Assembly (NCBI GenBank): GCA_004764695.1
Contig: SMSO01000031.1
Span: 6,257,261 to 6,321,260, forward strand
Reading direction: 5' to 3'
DNA length: 64,000 nt
From: Schizochytrium sp. TIO01
Lineage: Eukaryota; Sar; Bigyra; Thraustochytrida; Thraustochytriidae
Part shown: positions 32,421-43,270 of the stretch, one piece after another
Layout of the letters: each line of letters begins with the position of its first letter
How positions within the stretch are numbered: position 1 is the stretch's first letter
Translations under genes and position numbers: made by a program
Notes under the pieces: generated by a model
What the model was told of the DNA's origin: nothing
The model's database searches: none
The model's input: the letters and a program-made list of their open reading frames with translations, nothing else

Positions 32421-34259
32421 TCAATGTTCGCAGAGCTCTACAGCACGGATGTTCCAGTCCTGCTTATGCATCTTGCGCTCCTTCATGAGTTCTAGGCGGT
32501 GAGCCTTAGCCTCATCTAGACTTAACACAGATGACTGATCGGGCACCTCTTGGGTTGACACAATACGATGCTCAGGGTCCACGATAAAGAAGACAGCAAT
32601 GCGGCGACGTGCAGGCTTGTCAGAAGTGTTGGTCATCTTGCGGACTTTGTGGACGTGACTATTTGGGAACACAATTGTGCGTCCTTCAGGTGTGGCTACC
32701 ATACCCAGGGGAGCCAGGGCGTCCTCCATGATCTTGTCAAATGCAGGGTTCCGACACTGGGCAACGCCATAAAGCAAACGACCACGTTCCTCTGTCGTGA
32801 ATCCGCGCCGGTACATGAGCTCGCCGCCAACAATCCCTTCGCCGCGCTCAATCACATTCACGCAAGTACCAACAATACGCTCGTGCGACATTCCCTCAAC
32901 ATGCCAGACACCTTCATAAGATTCCCCAGGCTGAAGTTCGTAGTCCACAATCTTTGTGATCACTTGTAAAGATTTACCAGCGAGATTAATTTTCTCCAAT
33001 GGTCTGCCTTCATCGACCTCCCAATCCGTCTCTTCAGGTTCGTCGTCTTCGTCGTCTTCGCCCCCAGAGTTGGCTACTCGAACCCACTTTCCATAAGCAA
33101 TAATTGCCTCAATACGCGGGACCATGACACGGAATAGACGCGAAATAGTGTCGTACAGCTCGGGGTAGTCCGAGGCAGGGCGAAGGCCGTTAATGTCGTT
33201 TCGGATGCTCACACTTTTGTCTTTGGAAATGTCAAAATATGTTGGCATCCATTGATACTTGGATGCTTCAAAAGGCCGTCCCCATCGATCAGTCACAATC
33301 TTACCATCCCCATCCTTAAACTTTGGCGGGCTCTCAAGATCTGAAGATGGCGTGAAAGGGGATACATCACGAATGTACGAGTACAGTGCAGGGTGAACAT
33401 GATCAAGGACAACATCCTTGCTGTGAGGATGATAGTCTTTGGTACGCTTGCTTGCGAGTTCATCAACCTGCCTGTTAAGAGTCTTTACAAGCTCATCTGG
33501 GATAAGTTTATCAGCCCATGAAACACCTTCGCGAATATCCTGCGTCTGATACTTGGCCCAAATATCACCAAGAGGGAAGTTTGCCCTGCCCTTATAATTC
33601 CAGGATCCAACATCATTCAGATCAGCCTCGGCTAAAACACCAACCTTGAGAACTCCTTGTGTGACCTCCGAGTGAACAATTGCTTCGTCAAGTTTCCACA
33701 AAAGCTTCATCTTGGCTTCACACTCAAGAGGCTTGAGACCAGGAAGAGCAACAATATCTTTAGATTTTGCGCTCTTCATCTGATCCTTTGAGACCCCTGC
33801 AGCGAGACACTGCTCTTCAGTAAGAGGAATGAGCACAATGACACGTCCAGCACTGTCATCCACGCCAGTCTTAATAGCCTTTCCGGCATTCTCGAATGGC
33901 TGCCAAGGCGTCGAGGATGGCACAAACACCATCTCAGCGCCAGTACCAGGGAAGGTTTCAAGTTCCCAATATTCATCGCTATCCTCATCATCCGAAGGGT
34001 AATCTTGTTCGCTATGCACCATGATATCCTCGACGAAGCCTGGCTCATTAGTGTCAACAGTAATCGTCTCAGAACGAGCTGTGGCTTCTTGAGCAGCTTT
34101 TGAGACAGGCGCAAGACGCGCTTTGGCCTCAGACTCACGTAAGTACCCTGCAACAACCGGCAGTGCTACATCCACCGCAGCAGAGGAGCTCGAGGCCCCA
34201 GACTTTTTCTGAGAAGAAGAGCTATCCTCCATTTTCCGGCCCTTGCTTGCTTTTTCCAT
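32421..34259 (-). CDS. DUF4246-family putative 2-oxoglutarate/Fe(II) oxygenase, paralogue A
   Basis: 612 aa from ATG 34259 (or 603 aa from 34232); the frame runs up to an ATG at 34577, but that stretch has no counterpart in the paralogues. An F-box-like helix with APVSK lies near residues 30-50, then an acidic linker, then a DUF4246-type core: YQWMPTYFDISKDKSVSIR, INGLRPASDYPELYD, and LAGKSLQVITKIVDYELQPG. Unlike all its neighbours it keeps a complete candidate oxygenase site: WHVEG (His453, Glu455), a distal His537 in FPNSHVHKV, and Arg553, 16 residues on, for 2-oxoglutarate. The family's substrate is unknown. This is probably the enzymatically active, least derived member of the array. Confidence 0.85.
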   Translation of the reverse strand: MEKASKGRKMEDSSSSQKKSGASSSSAAVDVALPVVAGYLRESEAKARLAPVSKAAQEATARSETITVDTNEPGFVEDIMVHSEQDYPSDDEDSDEYWELETFPGTGAEMVFVPSSTPWQPFENAGKAIKTGVDDSAGRVIVLIPLTEEQCLAAGVSKDQMKSAKSKDIVALPGLKPLECEAKMKLLWKLDEAIVHSEVTQGVLKVGVLAEADLNDVGSWNYKGRANFPLGDIWAKYQTQDIREGVSWADKLIPDELVKTLNRQVDELASKRTKDYHPHSKDVVLDHVHPALYSYIRDVSPFTPSSDLESPPKFKDGDGKIVTDRWGRPFEASKYQWMPTYFDISKDKSVSIRNDINGLRPASDYPELYDTISRLFRVMVPRIEAIIAYGKWVRVANSGGEDDEDDEPEETDWEVDEGRPLEKINLAGKSLQVITKIVDYELQPGESYEGVWHVEGMSHERIVGTCVNVIERGEGIVGGELMYRRGFTTEERGRLLYGVAQCRNPAFDKIMEDALAPLGMVATPEGRTIVFPNSHVHKVRKMTNTSDKPARRRIAVFFIVDPEHRIVSTQEVPDQSSVLSLDEAKAHRLELMKERKMHKQDWNIRAVELCEH

Positions 34260-35497
34260 ACCCTGGTGAAATGCTCGAACGGTGTTCTTGAATTCCAGTT
34301 CTGCATGCTTTGCGCGCGTGAAGATTGCCGACCCTGATGCTCTGCGCAAGCGAAGAGGACCATAACGTGTCCTATATTCTAGTACCAAAGTGTGCTTCAC
34401 AAAGTTGCAGAATGAGGCAGTTTCAGATACGCTATTACTAATACTCGTGACCGCTTTAGAAAACGAAAGCATTTTACGTGGATCAACAGCTACTGCTCTC
34501 GCAGGGATTAATATGTGTGGTGGACAAGAATGTAGTGCAGACAAAGAGGTCAAAGTAGCGGTTTTGCAGACTGGCATGCAACGTCACTCGCTCGTGCTGG
34601 AAACTTTGCAGTGAGTGATTCCATTTTAGTCAAAGCTTACAATTAATGGCAGTGTCAGATGTGCCATTTTACTAAATGGATTCGCATCATCTTTTGACGA
34701 CAGGCAGCTTGGTAGAGTCCATGTGAGCATTCATAGTGCGCGAATGCTCTGAAGCGTGGGCAATATCATCATGAACCGATGCTGGATAATTTGCGAAGGT
34801 TTGCTTGCATTCCCACAAACCAGAGATAATAGTGTGTAACCTTTTTACCTCGGTATGACAAATCTGCTGCACCTCCCTTGGTGAGACCACTGCCATGATT
34901 TCAATTCTAGACGTTTCACCAGTGTACTAGTAGGATATGCAAGAGATCACCTTACAAGTGCAATAGTAAAAGCTGGATTGAAGGTGCTGTACCTAGTACT
35001 AACTTGAGGTCGCCTTGCGCAGACTCCAAAGTAGGTTTCTTTGATGCATTTATGATTATGGGCTTGATCCTAGTCGGGCTGAGGGCTGTTGCAATGTGTA
35101 ATTGATCGAGATCTTCCCAGAACCACACAAATGGTCCGCCACCGTTTAGTTGATTCCTGCGATGCTACTACTACCTACCAATTTCTGTGCGGTCTAAGCA
35201 TTTGACTAAAAAACTTTCATGGCGGATATTATGGTATTACGATAATGGTATGGCATAATCCACAGAAATTGTGTGACCACCATACCTGGTATTAAATTAG
35301 AAGGCACCTACGCTGTGTTAATTCAAGGATTCATTATAACATTCACTTTTTAAATAGTGAGGAATTAAGTAAGTGAACTCGTAGGAAGCCAAAGGTCTTC
35401 ATCATATAGGAAAAAAGTCACAGTGTATAGAACTTTTTCATAAACTGACTTTGAAAGGGAAACTATCATGGTACTACAATTAAATTCGAGGCAAGCT
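34260..35497. other. Spacer between paralogues A and B
   Basis: About 1.2 kb. It contains one small minus-strand frame (34687-34896) listed separately; the remainder is AT-rich with no recognisable feature. Confidence 0.5.
34687..34896 (-). CDS. Small hypothetical protein (69 aa)
   Basis: ATG-initiated with a favourable start (AATCATGGC) and a protein-like, probably helical product: EVQQICHTEVKRLHTIISGL, then WECKQTFANYP. It lies between paralogues A and B on the same strand. It has no similarity to them that I can see, and no family is recognised. The size is typical of small coiled-coil adaptor subunits, but that is a guess. Confidence 0.35.
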   Translation of the reverse strand: MAVVSPREVQQICHTEVKRLHTIISGLWECKQTFANYPASVHDDIAHASEHSRTMNAHMDSTKLPVVKR

Positions 35498-37366
35498 CTA
35501 AACAAAGCTATATATGCTCGCGTTAAGAGCCCAATCTTGATGATACATGCGACGCTCTTTGAAGCATTCTTGGCAATGCCTGTGAGTCTCTTCTTGTGAA
35601 AACATGCTAGCTTGATCAGGAACCTCCTGGGTTGATACAATTCGGTGTTCTGGATCGACAACAAAAAACGCCAGCATTCGTGATCTACAATGCCGATCAA
35701 GGGGGTTCCGCACGGTCGAAAGGTTGACGATATGGCTTGATGGATATATTATTACTCGGCCTGCAGCAGTGTTTGAGCAACCTAGTGGAAGAAGCTCGTT
35801 TCTTCTTGAATTGCGGAACGCTTCATCATAGTTTTGAAACTCTTGTTCTAGATAGTCACGTTCACACGGCAGGTAGTTCCTGCGCACCAAACTTTCTCCT
35901 CCTTCGAGCTCTTCATCGAGGTCGATACAAAGAACGCAAGTGGCAATGATATGTTCATGAAAGACCCCCCCGACGTGCCATATATTTCCATCAGCATATC
36001 CTGGGGGCATGTCATGTTCTAAGATCTTGACAACAACCTGAAGCGAAGTTCCAGCAAGATTAACTCGCTCCAGCAAGTTGGGATCTAGAGCGCGCTTGCT
36101 GAAGGGCTTTGGGTTTTGAAAACGTTTCTTGTATAATTTTTCGTACGATAAAACTGACTCCAAGCGCGGAATCATTCTCGTGAAAATCCGACCAAGAACT
36201 TCATAGATTTGTGGGTGAGCTGAGGCTGGCCTGAGATCATTGATATCGTTTCGAATTGTCACGAATTTGTGGCAATCAATGTCAAAATAGGTCGGGAGCC
36301 ACTGGTAGGTAGGCATAAGTATCGGGTTTCCATTTCGATCCTCAATGTTGGAATAGTCTGGCGGCTGTGATAGATCAGAAGATGGTACGAATGGGGATAT
36401 GCCGCGAATGTAAAGATTCATGGCAGGATTGATCAGACCACGCATTCGCCCATCGTGGCCAATAACCTTGAGATCCGGGTAATGACCAGGAGGGCGGGAC
36501 TTGTCTAAATCATCGAGCAAATTATTCAAGGTCTTTCGAAGTTCATCAGACACCAAATCGTCAGCCCAGCAGACCCCCTCCCTGATGGGCCCCATCTGAT
36601 ATTTTGCCCAAATTTCACCTAAGTCAAAGTGCCCTTTAGCTTTAAATTTCCATGAATTTACGTTCATCAAATCTGCTGGGCTTGTGACAGCCACAAAGAT
36701 ACAGTCATTCTGGAAGGGTAAGACTATATGCACGCTTCCGAGGTCCCAAGTAAGTTTCTCGAATCTACCATGCGCCTGAGCTTTCAAGTGTGGCATTGCA
36801 ACGGTCTGACGCCAGCGGGCAGCCTTCATGATCGATTTTTCCAGACCTGCGTCTTGACATTGTGCAGAATCCATCTTCACTAACACAACGACACGTGCAA
36901 ACTGCTCCGAAATGCCTATTTTTAGCACCTTCCCAGCATTTGCAAATGGTTTCCAGGGTTTACGATCCGGGAAGTTGCTTAGAATGCTTGAAATATCAAA
37001 ACTCCCAATACCTCTTTGTTGTTCGTAAAGCCGCTTGAATATTACAATGTCATCGTCATCGTCTATGCTATTTGCATTATTATTGTCTTCTTCGTCACAA
37101 TCGGCCTCCAATTTATCCTTCAGAGTCTTGGCGACCTTGCCCTTTTGGGTAAATTCGAGCAGAAATTCGCTGGACCCTACATCCACATTGACAAGCTGCG
37201 CTCTGGCTTCTGCTCTTCGCATGCTTTTAGAGACCGGAGCCAACAAAGCTTTGGCTTCGCCCTGTGTAAAGAAGGTCGCTACTAGTGACATAACCTCCAC
37301 CACAGCCTCCGCGGACCTCGCCGAAGGTGCCTCCGACCGCCTGCGTTTTGTGCTAGGCTCATCCAT
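35498..37366 (-). CDS. DUF4246-family protein, paralogue B (catalytic site degenerate)
   Basis: 622 aa from ATG 37366. The N-terminus carries a KRRR basic motif, then the F-box-like segment LVATFFTQGEAKALLAPVSK and an acidic linker with DDDDDIVIF. The shared block with NAGKVLKIGISEQFARVVVL and the DUF4246 core follow: YQWLPTYFDIDCHKFVTIR, LAGTSLQVVVKILEHDMPPG. The active-site region reads WHVGG, so the acidic ligand is Gly, and the distal motif reads YPSSHIVNL, with Val where paralogue A has the metal-binding His. The post-site Arg segment and VVDPEHRIVSTQEVPDQ are intact. It is therefore predicted to be a pseudo-oxygenase unless another residue set binds iron. B is divergent from C across a 1.25-kb gap. 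Confidence 0.83.
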   Translation of the reverse strand: MDEPSTKRRRSEAPSARSAEAVVEVMSLVATFFTQGEAKALLAPVSKSMRRAEARAQLVNVDVGSSEFLLEFTQKGKVAKTLKDKLEADCDEEDNNNANSIDDDDDIVIFKRLYEQQRGIGSFDISSILSNFPDRKPWKPFANAGKVLKIGISEQFARVVVLVKMDSAQCQDAGLEKSIMKAARWRQTVAMPHLKAQAHGRFEKLTWDLGSVHIVLPFQNDCIFVAVTSPADLMNVNSWKFKAKGHFDLGEIWAKYQMGPIREGVCWADDLVSDELRKTLNNLLDDLDKSRPPGHYPDLKVIGHDGRMRGLINPAMNLYIRGISPFVPSSDLSQPPDYSNIEDRNGNPILMPTYQWLPTYFDIDCHKFVTIRNDINDLRPASAHPQIYEVLGRIFTRMIPRLESVLSYEKLYKKRFQNPKPFSKRALDPNLLERVNLAGTSLQVVVKILEHDMPPGYADGNIWHVGGVFHEHIIATCVLCIDLDEELEGGESLVRRNYLPCERDYLEQEFQNYDEAFRNSRRNELLPLGCSNTAAGRVIIYPSSHIVNLSTVRNPLDRHCRSRMLAFFVVDPEHRIVSTQEVPDQASMFSQEETHRHCQECFKERRMYHQDWALNASIYSFV

Positions 37367-38620
37367 CGCTGCTGGGCAGTAACAGCCGGCACTGGCAACC
37401 TCAGCAGGGACTATATTCAAGACTCCCGCGATCAGCTATGGTGACCGAGCAACAAGTCAAGCAGTCTGCAGGCCTTAGAACAGCAAAGCTTGCTGAGTTA
37501 TGAAGTGCAACATAACAATCAATTGCCCCATTTTTTTGTTCTGTCAACTTTTGTCAATTTTTGTCCGTCCAAAGAGTTCTTTTCGTCATTTGTTTTCATT
37601 TAATTACTAGTAAAAAAAAGAAAAGAAAAAAAGAAAGGAATGTGCTTTGTGTCCAAATGTATAAATGGGCGACCACGAAATTCTTCAGATAGGCTTCAGC
37701 TTATTCTGGTGTATGTTTGTGATGTTGCTGATGCTTTGCGCTTAGCTTTTGTGTCTTGATATTGTACTTTTCTATTCTTGTTGCTGATGATGATTACATT
37801 CTTCTTTCCGTCCATTCTTGATATGTCTGTGATTGTTCCTGTGAAAGAATACTACAAAAAACACTTCGCTGGTTATTTTTGTTTTACAGATTAAAAAACA
37901 AACTTTATCCTTGTTGAGTCGAAGGCGTTGACCGCAAATCTCTATCTGAAGGCTGCTTCGTGCACAGAACCTTTGCGCTGGCGGTGAGGGGGCGCAAGAA
38001 CCTGGTAGGGCCTCGTCGGACACAGGTTTATGTTTAAAGAAGTCTCCTCACGACAAACTTTGCATATGTATATTCAGATCTTCGGGCGAGGGAGAATCTG
38101 AGGCACGTTCTCTAGAATACGGGAGCGTCTGTAGCGCGAGCTTTGCACTTGAGGACTGGAAATCGGAGCTGCTAGAGCTGGTGTTCCAGGTGTGAGGATA
38201 CTGCGTGGAACCTAAGAAGCCTATAGATCGGTTGGATCTAAGACTGCGAGATCTTGGCGTGCACTTAGGCTTGTGCAGAACTTTTGGGGAGCAAATCTGC
38301 ATAGATACCGGCCTTGGAATTCAAGAAGAGCGTTCCTTGCCCAGCAGACGAGAGGAATTGCTTCGTCTGGCTTTTAGAATCGTGTTGAGGTGTCGAACTG
38401 GCATGAAAGTCGTTGTGACCAGTCACTAGATGAGCTTGCAAGTTTCCAACAACTGAATAAATAGAACCTGTAAAGTGCCAAGATAGAGGTACTAGAACAA
38501 TTGTTCTTCTGGAGATAAAATATTTGTGATCTTTTCGTCAGCAAACCTTGAAAAATACTGTTGCGGGCTTCAAGTAATTATTTTGCTGACGAAATCACTT
38601 TATCGTATCAAAGACACCCA
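37367..38620. promoter_or_regulatory. Shared upstream region of divergent paralogues B and C
   Basis: This 1.25-kb spacer is the only head-to-head interval in the array and must hold promoters for both genes. An 84-codon Ser-rich frame on the minus strand (38048-38302) has an ATG but no recognisable domain, and it is probably chance. I see no clear motif shared with the other upstream regions. Confidence 0.35.
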
Positions 38621-40435
38621 ATGAAAAATTCACAGCGTCCAGCTAAACGGGCCCGGCGAACACACGATGCAGCCATTTCACGCGAGATGGCAATAGACAT
38701 TATTATGCCAAGTGTTGCAAGTTTTTTCACTCAAGCTGAAGTGCGATCGTTATTGGTCCCGGTTTCCAAGTCCGTGCAAAGAGCAGCGGCGCGAGCCCCA
38801 GTTATTACTGTCAATACTGGGTCGCAGCGGTTTCTCTATGAAATCACCAAATCCGAACTGACCTCAAGGGTACGCCACCGCACGAATGATCGTACAAGCC
38901 TAGATGTTGACGAGGATGATGATAGTGACGAAGAAGGGTTTAACATCGCAAGAATTCTTGCTCCGTTTCCGAACAATGTGACATGGTCACCTTTTGAAAA
39001 TGCTGGCCCAGTTCTAAAAATGGGTGTCTACGATCAATACTCGCGTCTTGTTGTTCTGGTAGCACTCACTGAAGAGCAAATTCTTCGTGCAGGGCTAGGA
39101 CTCGAAGAAGCCCAGACTGCCAAACGTAGAGAAAATGTAAACCTGTCACGACTTAGCCCCAGGGCAGATGGAGAAAAATTTGAGGAGCTCACTTGGGATC
39201 TTGACAAAGTCACCGTTATTGCGCCATTTGAAAATGGCGTGCTCAAGGTCGCAGTAATGAGTCCTGCCGACTTGAACGGGGTAGGATCATGGACCTTCAA
39301 ATCGCGAGGACTTTTTGAGCTTGGTGACGTTTGGGCAAAGCATCAGCTGCAGAATGTCTCAGAAGGCGTCTCATGGACGGATTGCACAGCAACGCAAGAG
39401 CTTTTTGCTGAAATAAATGAAGCTGTTGAAAATTATGGACGTGAGCACTCTCCTCTTGTCCCTCCAGGAGCAAACAAGGTTGTTCATATCTATGTGACAC
39501 CCACTTTACTTCCTTTTATTAGAGGTGTTTCTAAATTTGTTCCTTCTGCTGACTTAGCTGATCCTCCCGTATTCGGAGGTCGTACGAGTCAGCTTGACGA
39601 TGATGACATGAGCATTCCACTCGAGATGCCAAAGTACCAATGGCTTCCTGCATACTTTGATCTCGATGCCAATAAGAATGCTACCATTCGTACGGATATC
39701 TCTGGTTTACGCCCGGCTTCTGCCTTTCCTGAATTGTATGATTGTTTCGCGCGCCTATTCAGTCTCGCAGTACCAAGAATTGAAGGGGTTTTGGCTTACA
39801 ATCGGTGGTTTCGAAGACGGTTACAGGCAAGGAAAGAAACGAACATTATGCCTGAGCTAGAGCGAATTGACTTATCAGGGACATCATTACAAGTGATGAT
39901 AGTACTAGCAGATTACGTTCTCCAGCCAGGAGAGTCCTTCAATTCGAAATGGTTCTTGCGTGGGATGTTTCATGAGCATATTGAAGTCACATGTTTGTAT
40001 ATCCTAAGTCGGGACGAAGAGATTGAAGGGGCCGATATTCTCTTTCGACGATGGTTTTTTCAAGAGGAAAGAGATTACTTGAGAGAACAATTTTCCGATT
40101 GCGACCCCGCATTTCGCCAAACCTGGACTACAGCTTTTAAGCCTCTTGGTTCGATAGCTACTCCAGCACATCGTAGTATTGTAGTTCCAGCAACGCATTT
40201 GATTAATCTTCATGAAATGAAAAACACATCAAATAAAACTGCTCGCTGTCGCACACTTGTGTTTTTTGTCGTCGATCCAGAAAAACGCATCGTCTCAACT
40301 CAAGAGGTTCCCGACCAGAAGGACTTATTCACATCAGATGAAGTCCTTCACCATGCCACCGAAATGATGAGGGAGCGGCATAGATCGCAACAAGATTTGG
40401 CAGTCTATTTAGATTACATTAGCGGAATAATTTGA
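38621..40435 (+). CDS. DUF4246-family protein, paralogue C (catalytic site lost)
   Basis: 604 aa from ATG 38621, the first ATG in a frame that is open further upstream. Order of parts: KRARR basic motif at the N-terminus; F-box-like segment ASFFTQAEVRSLLVPVSK; acidic linker (DEDDDSDEEG); FNIARILAPFP and NAGPVLKMGVYDQYSRLVVL; DUF4246 core with YQWLPAYFDLDANKNATIR and LSGTSLQVMIVLADYVLQPG. In the active-site region the tryptophan is followed by Phe instead of His (KWFLRGMFHE) and the distal motif is VPATHLINL, so neither the first nor the distal His ligand is present. Iron-dependent chemistry is not expected. The C-terminal VVDPEKRIVSTQEVPDQ is conserved, as is the helical tail. Confidence 0.83.
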   Translation: MKNSQRPAKRARRTHDAAISREMAIDIIMPSVASFFTQAEVRSLLVPVSKSVQRAAARAPVITVNTGSQRFLYEITKSELTSRVRHRTNDRTSLDVDEDDDSDEEGFNIARILAPFPNNVTWSPFENAGPVLKMGVYDQYSRLVVLVALTEEQILRAGLGLEEAQTAKRRENVNLSRLSPRADGEKFEELTWDLDKVTVIAPFENGVLKVAVMSPADLNGVGSWTFKSRGLFELGDVWAKHQLQNVSEGVSWTDCTATQELFAEINEAVENYGREHSPLVPPGANKVVHIYVTPTLLPFIRGVSKFVPSADLADPPVFGGRTSQLDDDDMSIPLEMPKYQWLPAYFDLDANKNATIRTDISGLRPASAFPELYDCFARLFSLAVPRIEGVLAYNRWFRRRLQARKETNIMPELERIDLSGTSLQVMIVLADYVLQPGESFNSKWFLRGMFHEHIEVTCLYILSRDEEIEGADILFRRWFFQEERDYLREQFSDCDPAFRQTWTTAFKPLGSIATPAHRSIVVPATHLINLHEMKNTSNKTARCRTLVFFVVDPEKRIVSTQEVPDQKDLFTSDEVLHHATEMMRERHRSQQDLAVYLDYISGII

Positions 40436-41410
40436 TTCTTTTATCTGAAGTGCATACTCAACTATCTCTTTCGCCATACTCGCACCTACCTAATGATTAC
40501 CATCCATTACAAATAAATTAATAATTTTAATTTTAATTGTTAAATAAATAACTTTTTTTTAATAAAATTATCATAATAAGTCAACCCAGCCTACCAATCG
40601 AATATTTTTATTTATTTAAAAAAAATCGTTTAAAAGGAAGAAACGAAAACGAAAAATGAAAGAAACAAAGGTAAAGTAAAATTAAATCATAGGTACAGTG
40701 CATGATTTACAGCTTCATGAGCTCAAGTAGTTTACAAAAAACTTGGGTTCCCTAGGCACCAGTGCTCGATCGTATCAGGAAGTGCTTGAAAGCTTTCATT
40801 ACCTTGAAGTCCGTCTTGACAAATCACAATCTTTATTGCAGTAAATCAGAGACTATTATTTCCTCGTATATTGATCATGAGATCTTCGGCAGAACGAGGC
40901 AGGTCAAACATTGATTCTTCTCCAAGACTCAGGGAGAATTAAAAATCGTAATCCTGCATTACTCATTAAAACTTCAATACACGCTACTTAAGTCTTTTCC
41001 TGGTTCACTGATTCCAGTTTACGACTGATTTTCATCCTAGTATAGGAATTGAAGGGAATCGATAGCCTTGGAGACCATGTCTTGATAAAATTTGGGCTAC
41101 AACAAGAAACTCATCCTGAGGAGAGGGATCAGTCGAGTGCTCAAACAAACTACGCTCGCGGACGTGCGTAGACATGATGGGAAGTGGTGTGTCATAAGCC
41201 CATGTGCATTCTCAAATTAAAGCGCTTTTGTGCCGTACATTAACTTTAGCATTTTCCTTCTTCAAGTTACTTTTTCTTTTCTAAAGCAAAGTAGATATCA
41301 CAATTGGGCCAGTTCGCCGTGCACTAGGAAATTCGAGACCAAACAAGCTAGCTAGCTTGCTACGGTCTTCACGGGTTAGGTGTACTGGAGAGCCCAAAGT
41401 AGCTGCAGCC
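40436..41410. other. Spacer between paralogues C and D
   Basis: About 1 kb, very AT-rich between 40500 and 40700. No coding frame is supported. The last 30-40 bases before the D start are nearly the same as those before E. Confidence 0.5.
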
Positions 41411-43270
41411 ATGAACCATGCTTCCAAGCGCGCGAGGTCGGAGTCAAGTCTAACTAAGCCAGACGAAGCATCTGCGGTCATGGAGTTCGTCCTGCCCTTG
41501 GTGGCCACTTTTTTCACACAAAGCGAAGCCAGGGCTCTCCTCGCACCACTATCCAAAGGCGCCAGAAGAGCTGTTGCAAGAGCACAGATTGTAACCATGG
41601 AGACCCATACACGTGGCTTTCTTGAGGATGTTCTCTCAATGATTACACCTAAGAGCGTTCCAACTGATGAGAAGACCAACAACACAGAAATCAATACTAA
41701 TGATGATGAGGATATTTTGGGCCTTGAGTCCGATGAGGATAACAGTCGCGGCTTTGATATCTCCAGCATCCTTCACCGCATGCCTGCGGGTCATATCTGG
41801 AGACCATTCTCAAATGCAGGGCAAGTTTTACGAATGGGTATTTCCGAGCAGTATGATCGAGTTGTGATCCTTCTTGCGATGTCACAGAACGAATGCGCAG
41901 CAGCAGGACTTGACGTAGAGAAGCTGCACTCACTCAAGCGCAGAGATATTGTGGCGTTACCGGGCCTTCAGAGTCAATCTCACGGTGATATAGAGGAACT
42001 AGAGTGGGAGCTGAATTCGGTCCATGTCGTGAAGCGATGCCAAGATGGCAGCTTGTTGGTTGCCCTATTAAGTCCTGCAGATTTGGGGAATGTGGGATCT
42101 TGGAAAATCAAAGCAAGAGGGCATTTTGCTCTTGGCAAGCTGTGGGCGAAACATCAAACAAAGAACATCATTGAAGGTGTTACATACGGCGATGATCTGA
42201 TGCCACAGGATCTTCTTGCAGATGTAAACCAAGAAATCGACAATTTAAAGACTGGCAATATGCTTGTTGGAATCGACTACTATGGAGACCACATGTCTGT
42301 TTATGTCGCACCAGACCATCCTCCCTTTGTTCGTGGGGTAACGCCATTCGTTCCATCAAAAGATCTCGCGAGTGTTCCTGAGCTGCTTGATGAAGATGGA
42401 AATCCAATAGAAGATCGAAATGGAATGCCCATCGTCATGCCGACGTACCAATGGCTCCCCGCGTACTTTGACATTGATGAACATAAGAATGTGTCAATTC
42501 GTACCGATATCAATGGACTACGGCCTGGATCAAATTACCCCAAGCTTTATGATGGCATCGCACGGTTGTTTAAGATTGCCATTCCTCGTCTTGAGGCTGT
42601 GATGGCTTACTCAAATCAATTTCGGAATTGCTTAAGAAGTGCAGAAAATCGAGGTATTGGTGGTGCTTCACGTGGTCCTGTAAATTTTCAACTGGGGTGT
42701 ATCAACCTCGCAGGACAGTCTCTTCAAGTTATGACGAAAATTGTGGACTATGTCCTCGAGCCAGGTGAATCGTATGGAACTGAGTGGCACGTCGGTTGTA
42801 TGTGTCATGAGCGAGCTATAGCTGCATGCTTCTTTATTTTAGATCGTGACGAAGGTATTGATGGCGGCGATGTTCTTTTCCGACGTTGGTTCCTGGAAAC
42901 TGAGCGACAAATGCTCATGCAACATTTCAAAGATAGTGACTCGCAGCTCCGAGACATGTGGAAGTGCGCCTTTTGCCCTCTAGGCAAAGTTGCAACTCCA
43001 GATGGCCGGGTTTTCGTTCTTCCAATGAGTCACCCGCTTAATGTACAGCCCATGATAAACACGACGAATCGCACGTTGCGTTGTCGTACTATGGCACTAT
43101 TTGTAGTTGATCCTGCACACCGTATTGTATCAACCCAAGAGGTCCCTGATCAATCATTGACTATGAGCGAAGAGGAGTGTCAAGAGCACGCAAGGAAACT
43201 TTATAATGAACGTCGTATGTATCAGCGAGACTTGGCTGTCTATCAAGATTACCTAAGTGGATTTATTTGA
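41411..43270 (+). CDS. DUF4246-family protein, paralogue D (near-twin of E)
   Basis: 619 aa from ATG 41411. The N-terminus has an SKRARSE basic motif, then the F-box-like segment VATFFTQSEARALLAPLSK, an acidic linker and FDISSILHRMP. The central block has NAGQVLRMGISEQYDRVVIL and SWKIKARGHFALGKLWAKHQ. The core has YQWLPAYFDIDEHKNVSIR and LAGQSLQVMTKIVDYVLEPG. The site reads WHVGC (His460 kept, Glu to Gly) and LPMSHPLNV (distal His to Leu). It is the same length as E and nearly identical outside a few variable patches, mainly residues 279-305 and 391-435. Predicted non-catalytic; the variable patches may be interaction surfaces. Confidence 0.84.
   Translation: MNHASKRARSESSLTKPDEASAVMEFVLPLVATFFTQSEARALLAPLSKGARRAVARAQIVTMETHTRGFLEDVLSMITPKSVPTDEKTNNTEINTNDDEDILGLESDEDNSRGFDISSILHRMPAGHIWRPFSNAGQVLRMGISEQYDRVVILLAMSQNECAAAGLDVEKLHSLKRRDIVALPGLQSQSHGDIEELEWELNSVHVVKRCQDGSLLVALLSPADLGNVGSWKIKARGHFALGKLWAKHQTKNIIEGVTYGDDLMPQDLLADVNQEIDNLKTGNMLVGIDYYGDHMSVYVAPDHPPFVRGVTPFVPSKDLASVPELLDEDGNPIEDRNGMPIVMPTYQWLPAYFDIDEHKNVSIRTDINGLRPGSNYPKLYDGIARLFKIAIPRLEAVMAYSNQFRNCLRSAENRGIGGASRGPVNFQLGCINLAGQSLQVMTKIVDYVLEPGESYGTEWHVGCMCHERAIAACFFILDRDEGIDGGDVLFRRWFLETERQMLMQHFKDSDSQLRDMWKCAFCPLGKVATPDGRVFVLPMSHPLNVQPMINTTNRTLRCRTMALFVVDPAHRIVSTQEVPDQSLTMSEEECQEHARKLYNERRMYQRDLAVYQDYLSGFI

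Noticed and set aside
34260-34577. N-terminal extension of paralogue A to the upstream ATG
   Set aside because: These 106 residues have no counterpart in the six paralogues, whose starts line up with 34232-34259.
41281-41769. Minus-strand frames opposite paralogues D and E (162 and 155 codons)
   Set aside because: They are antisense shadows of the well-conserved DUF4246 coding sequence, duplicated only because the sense genes are.
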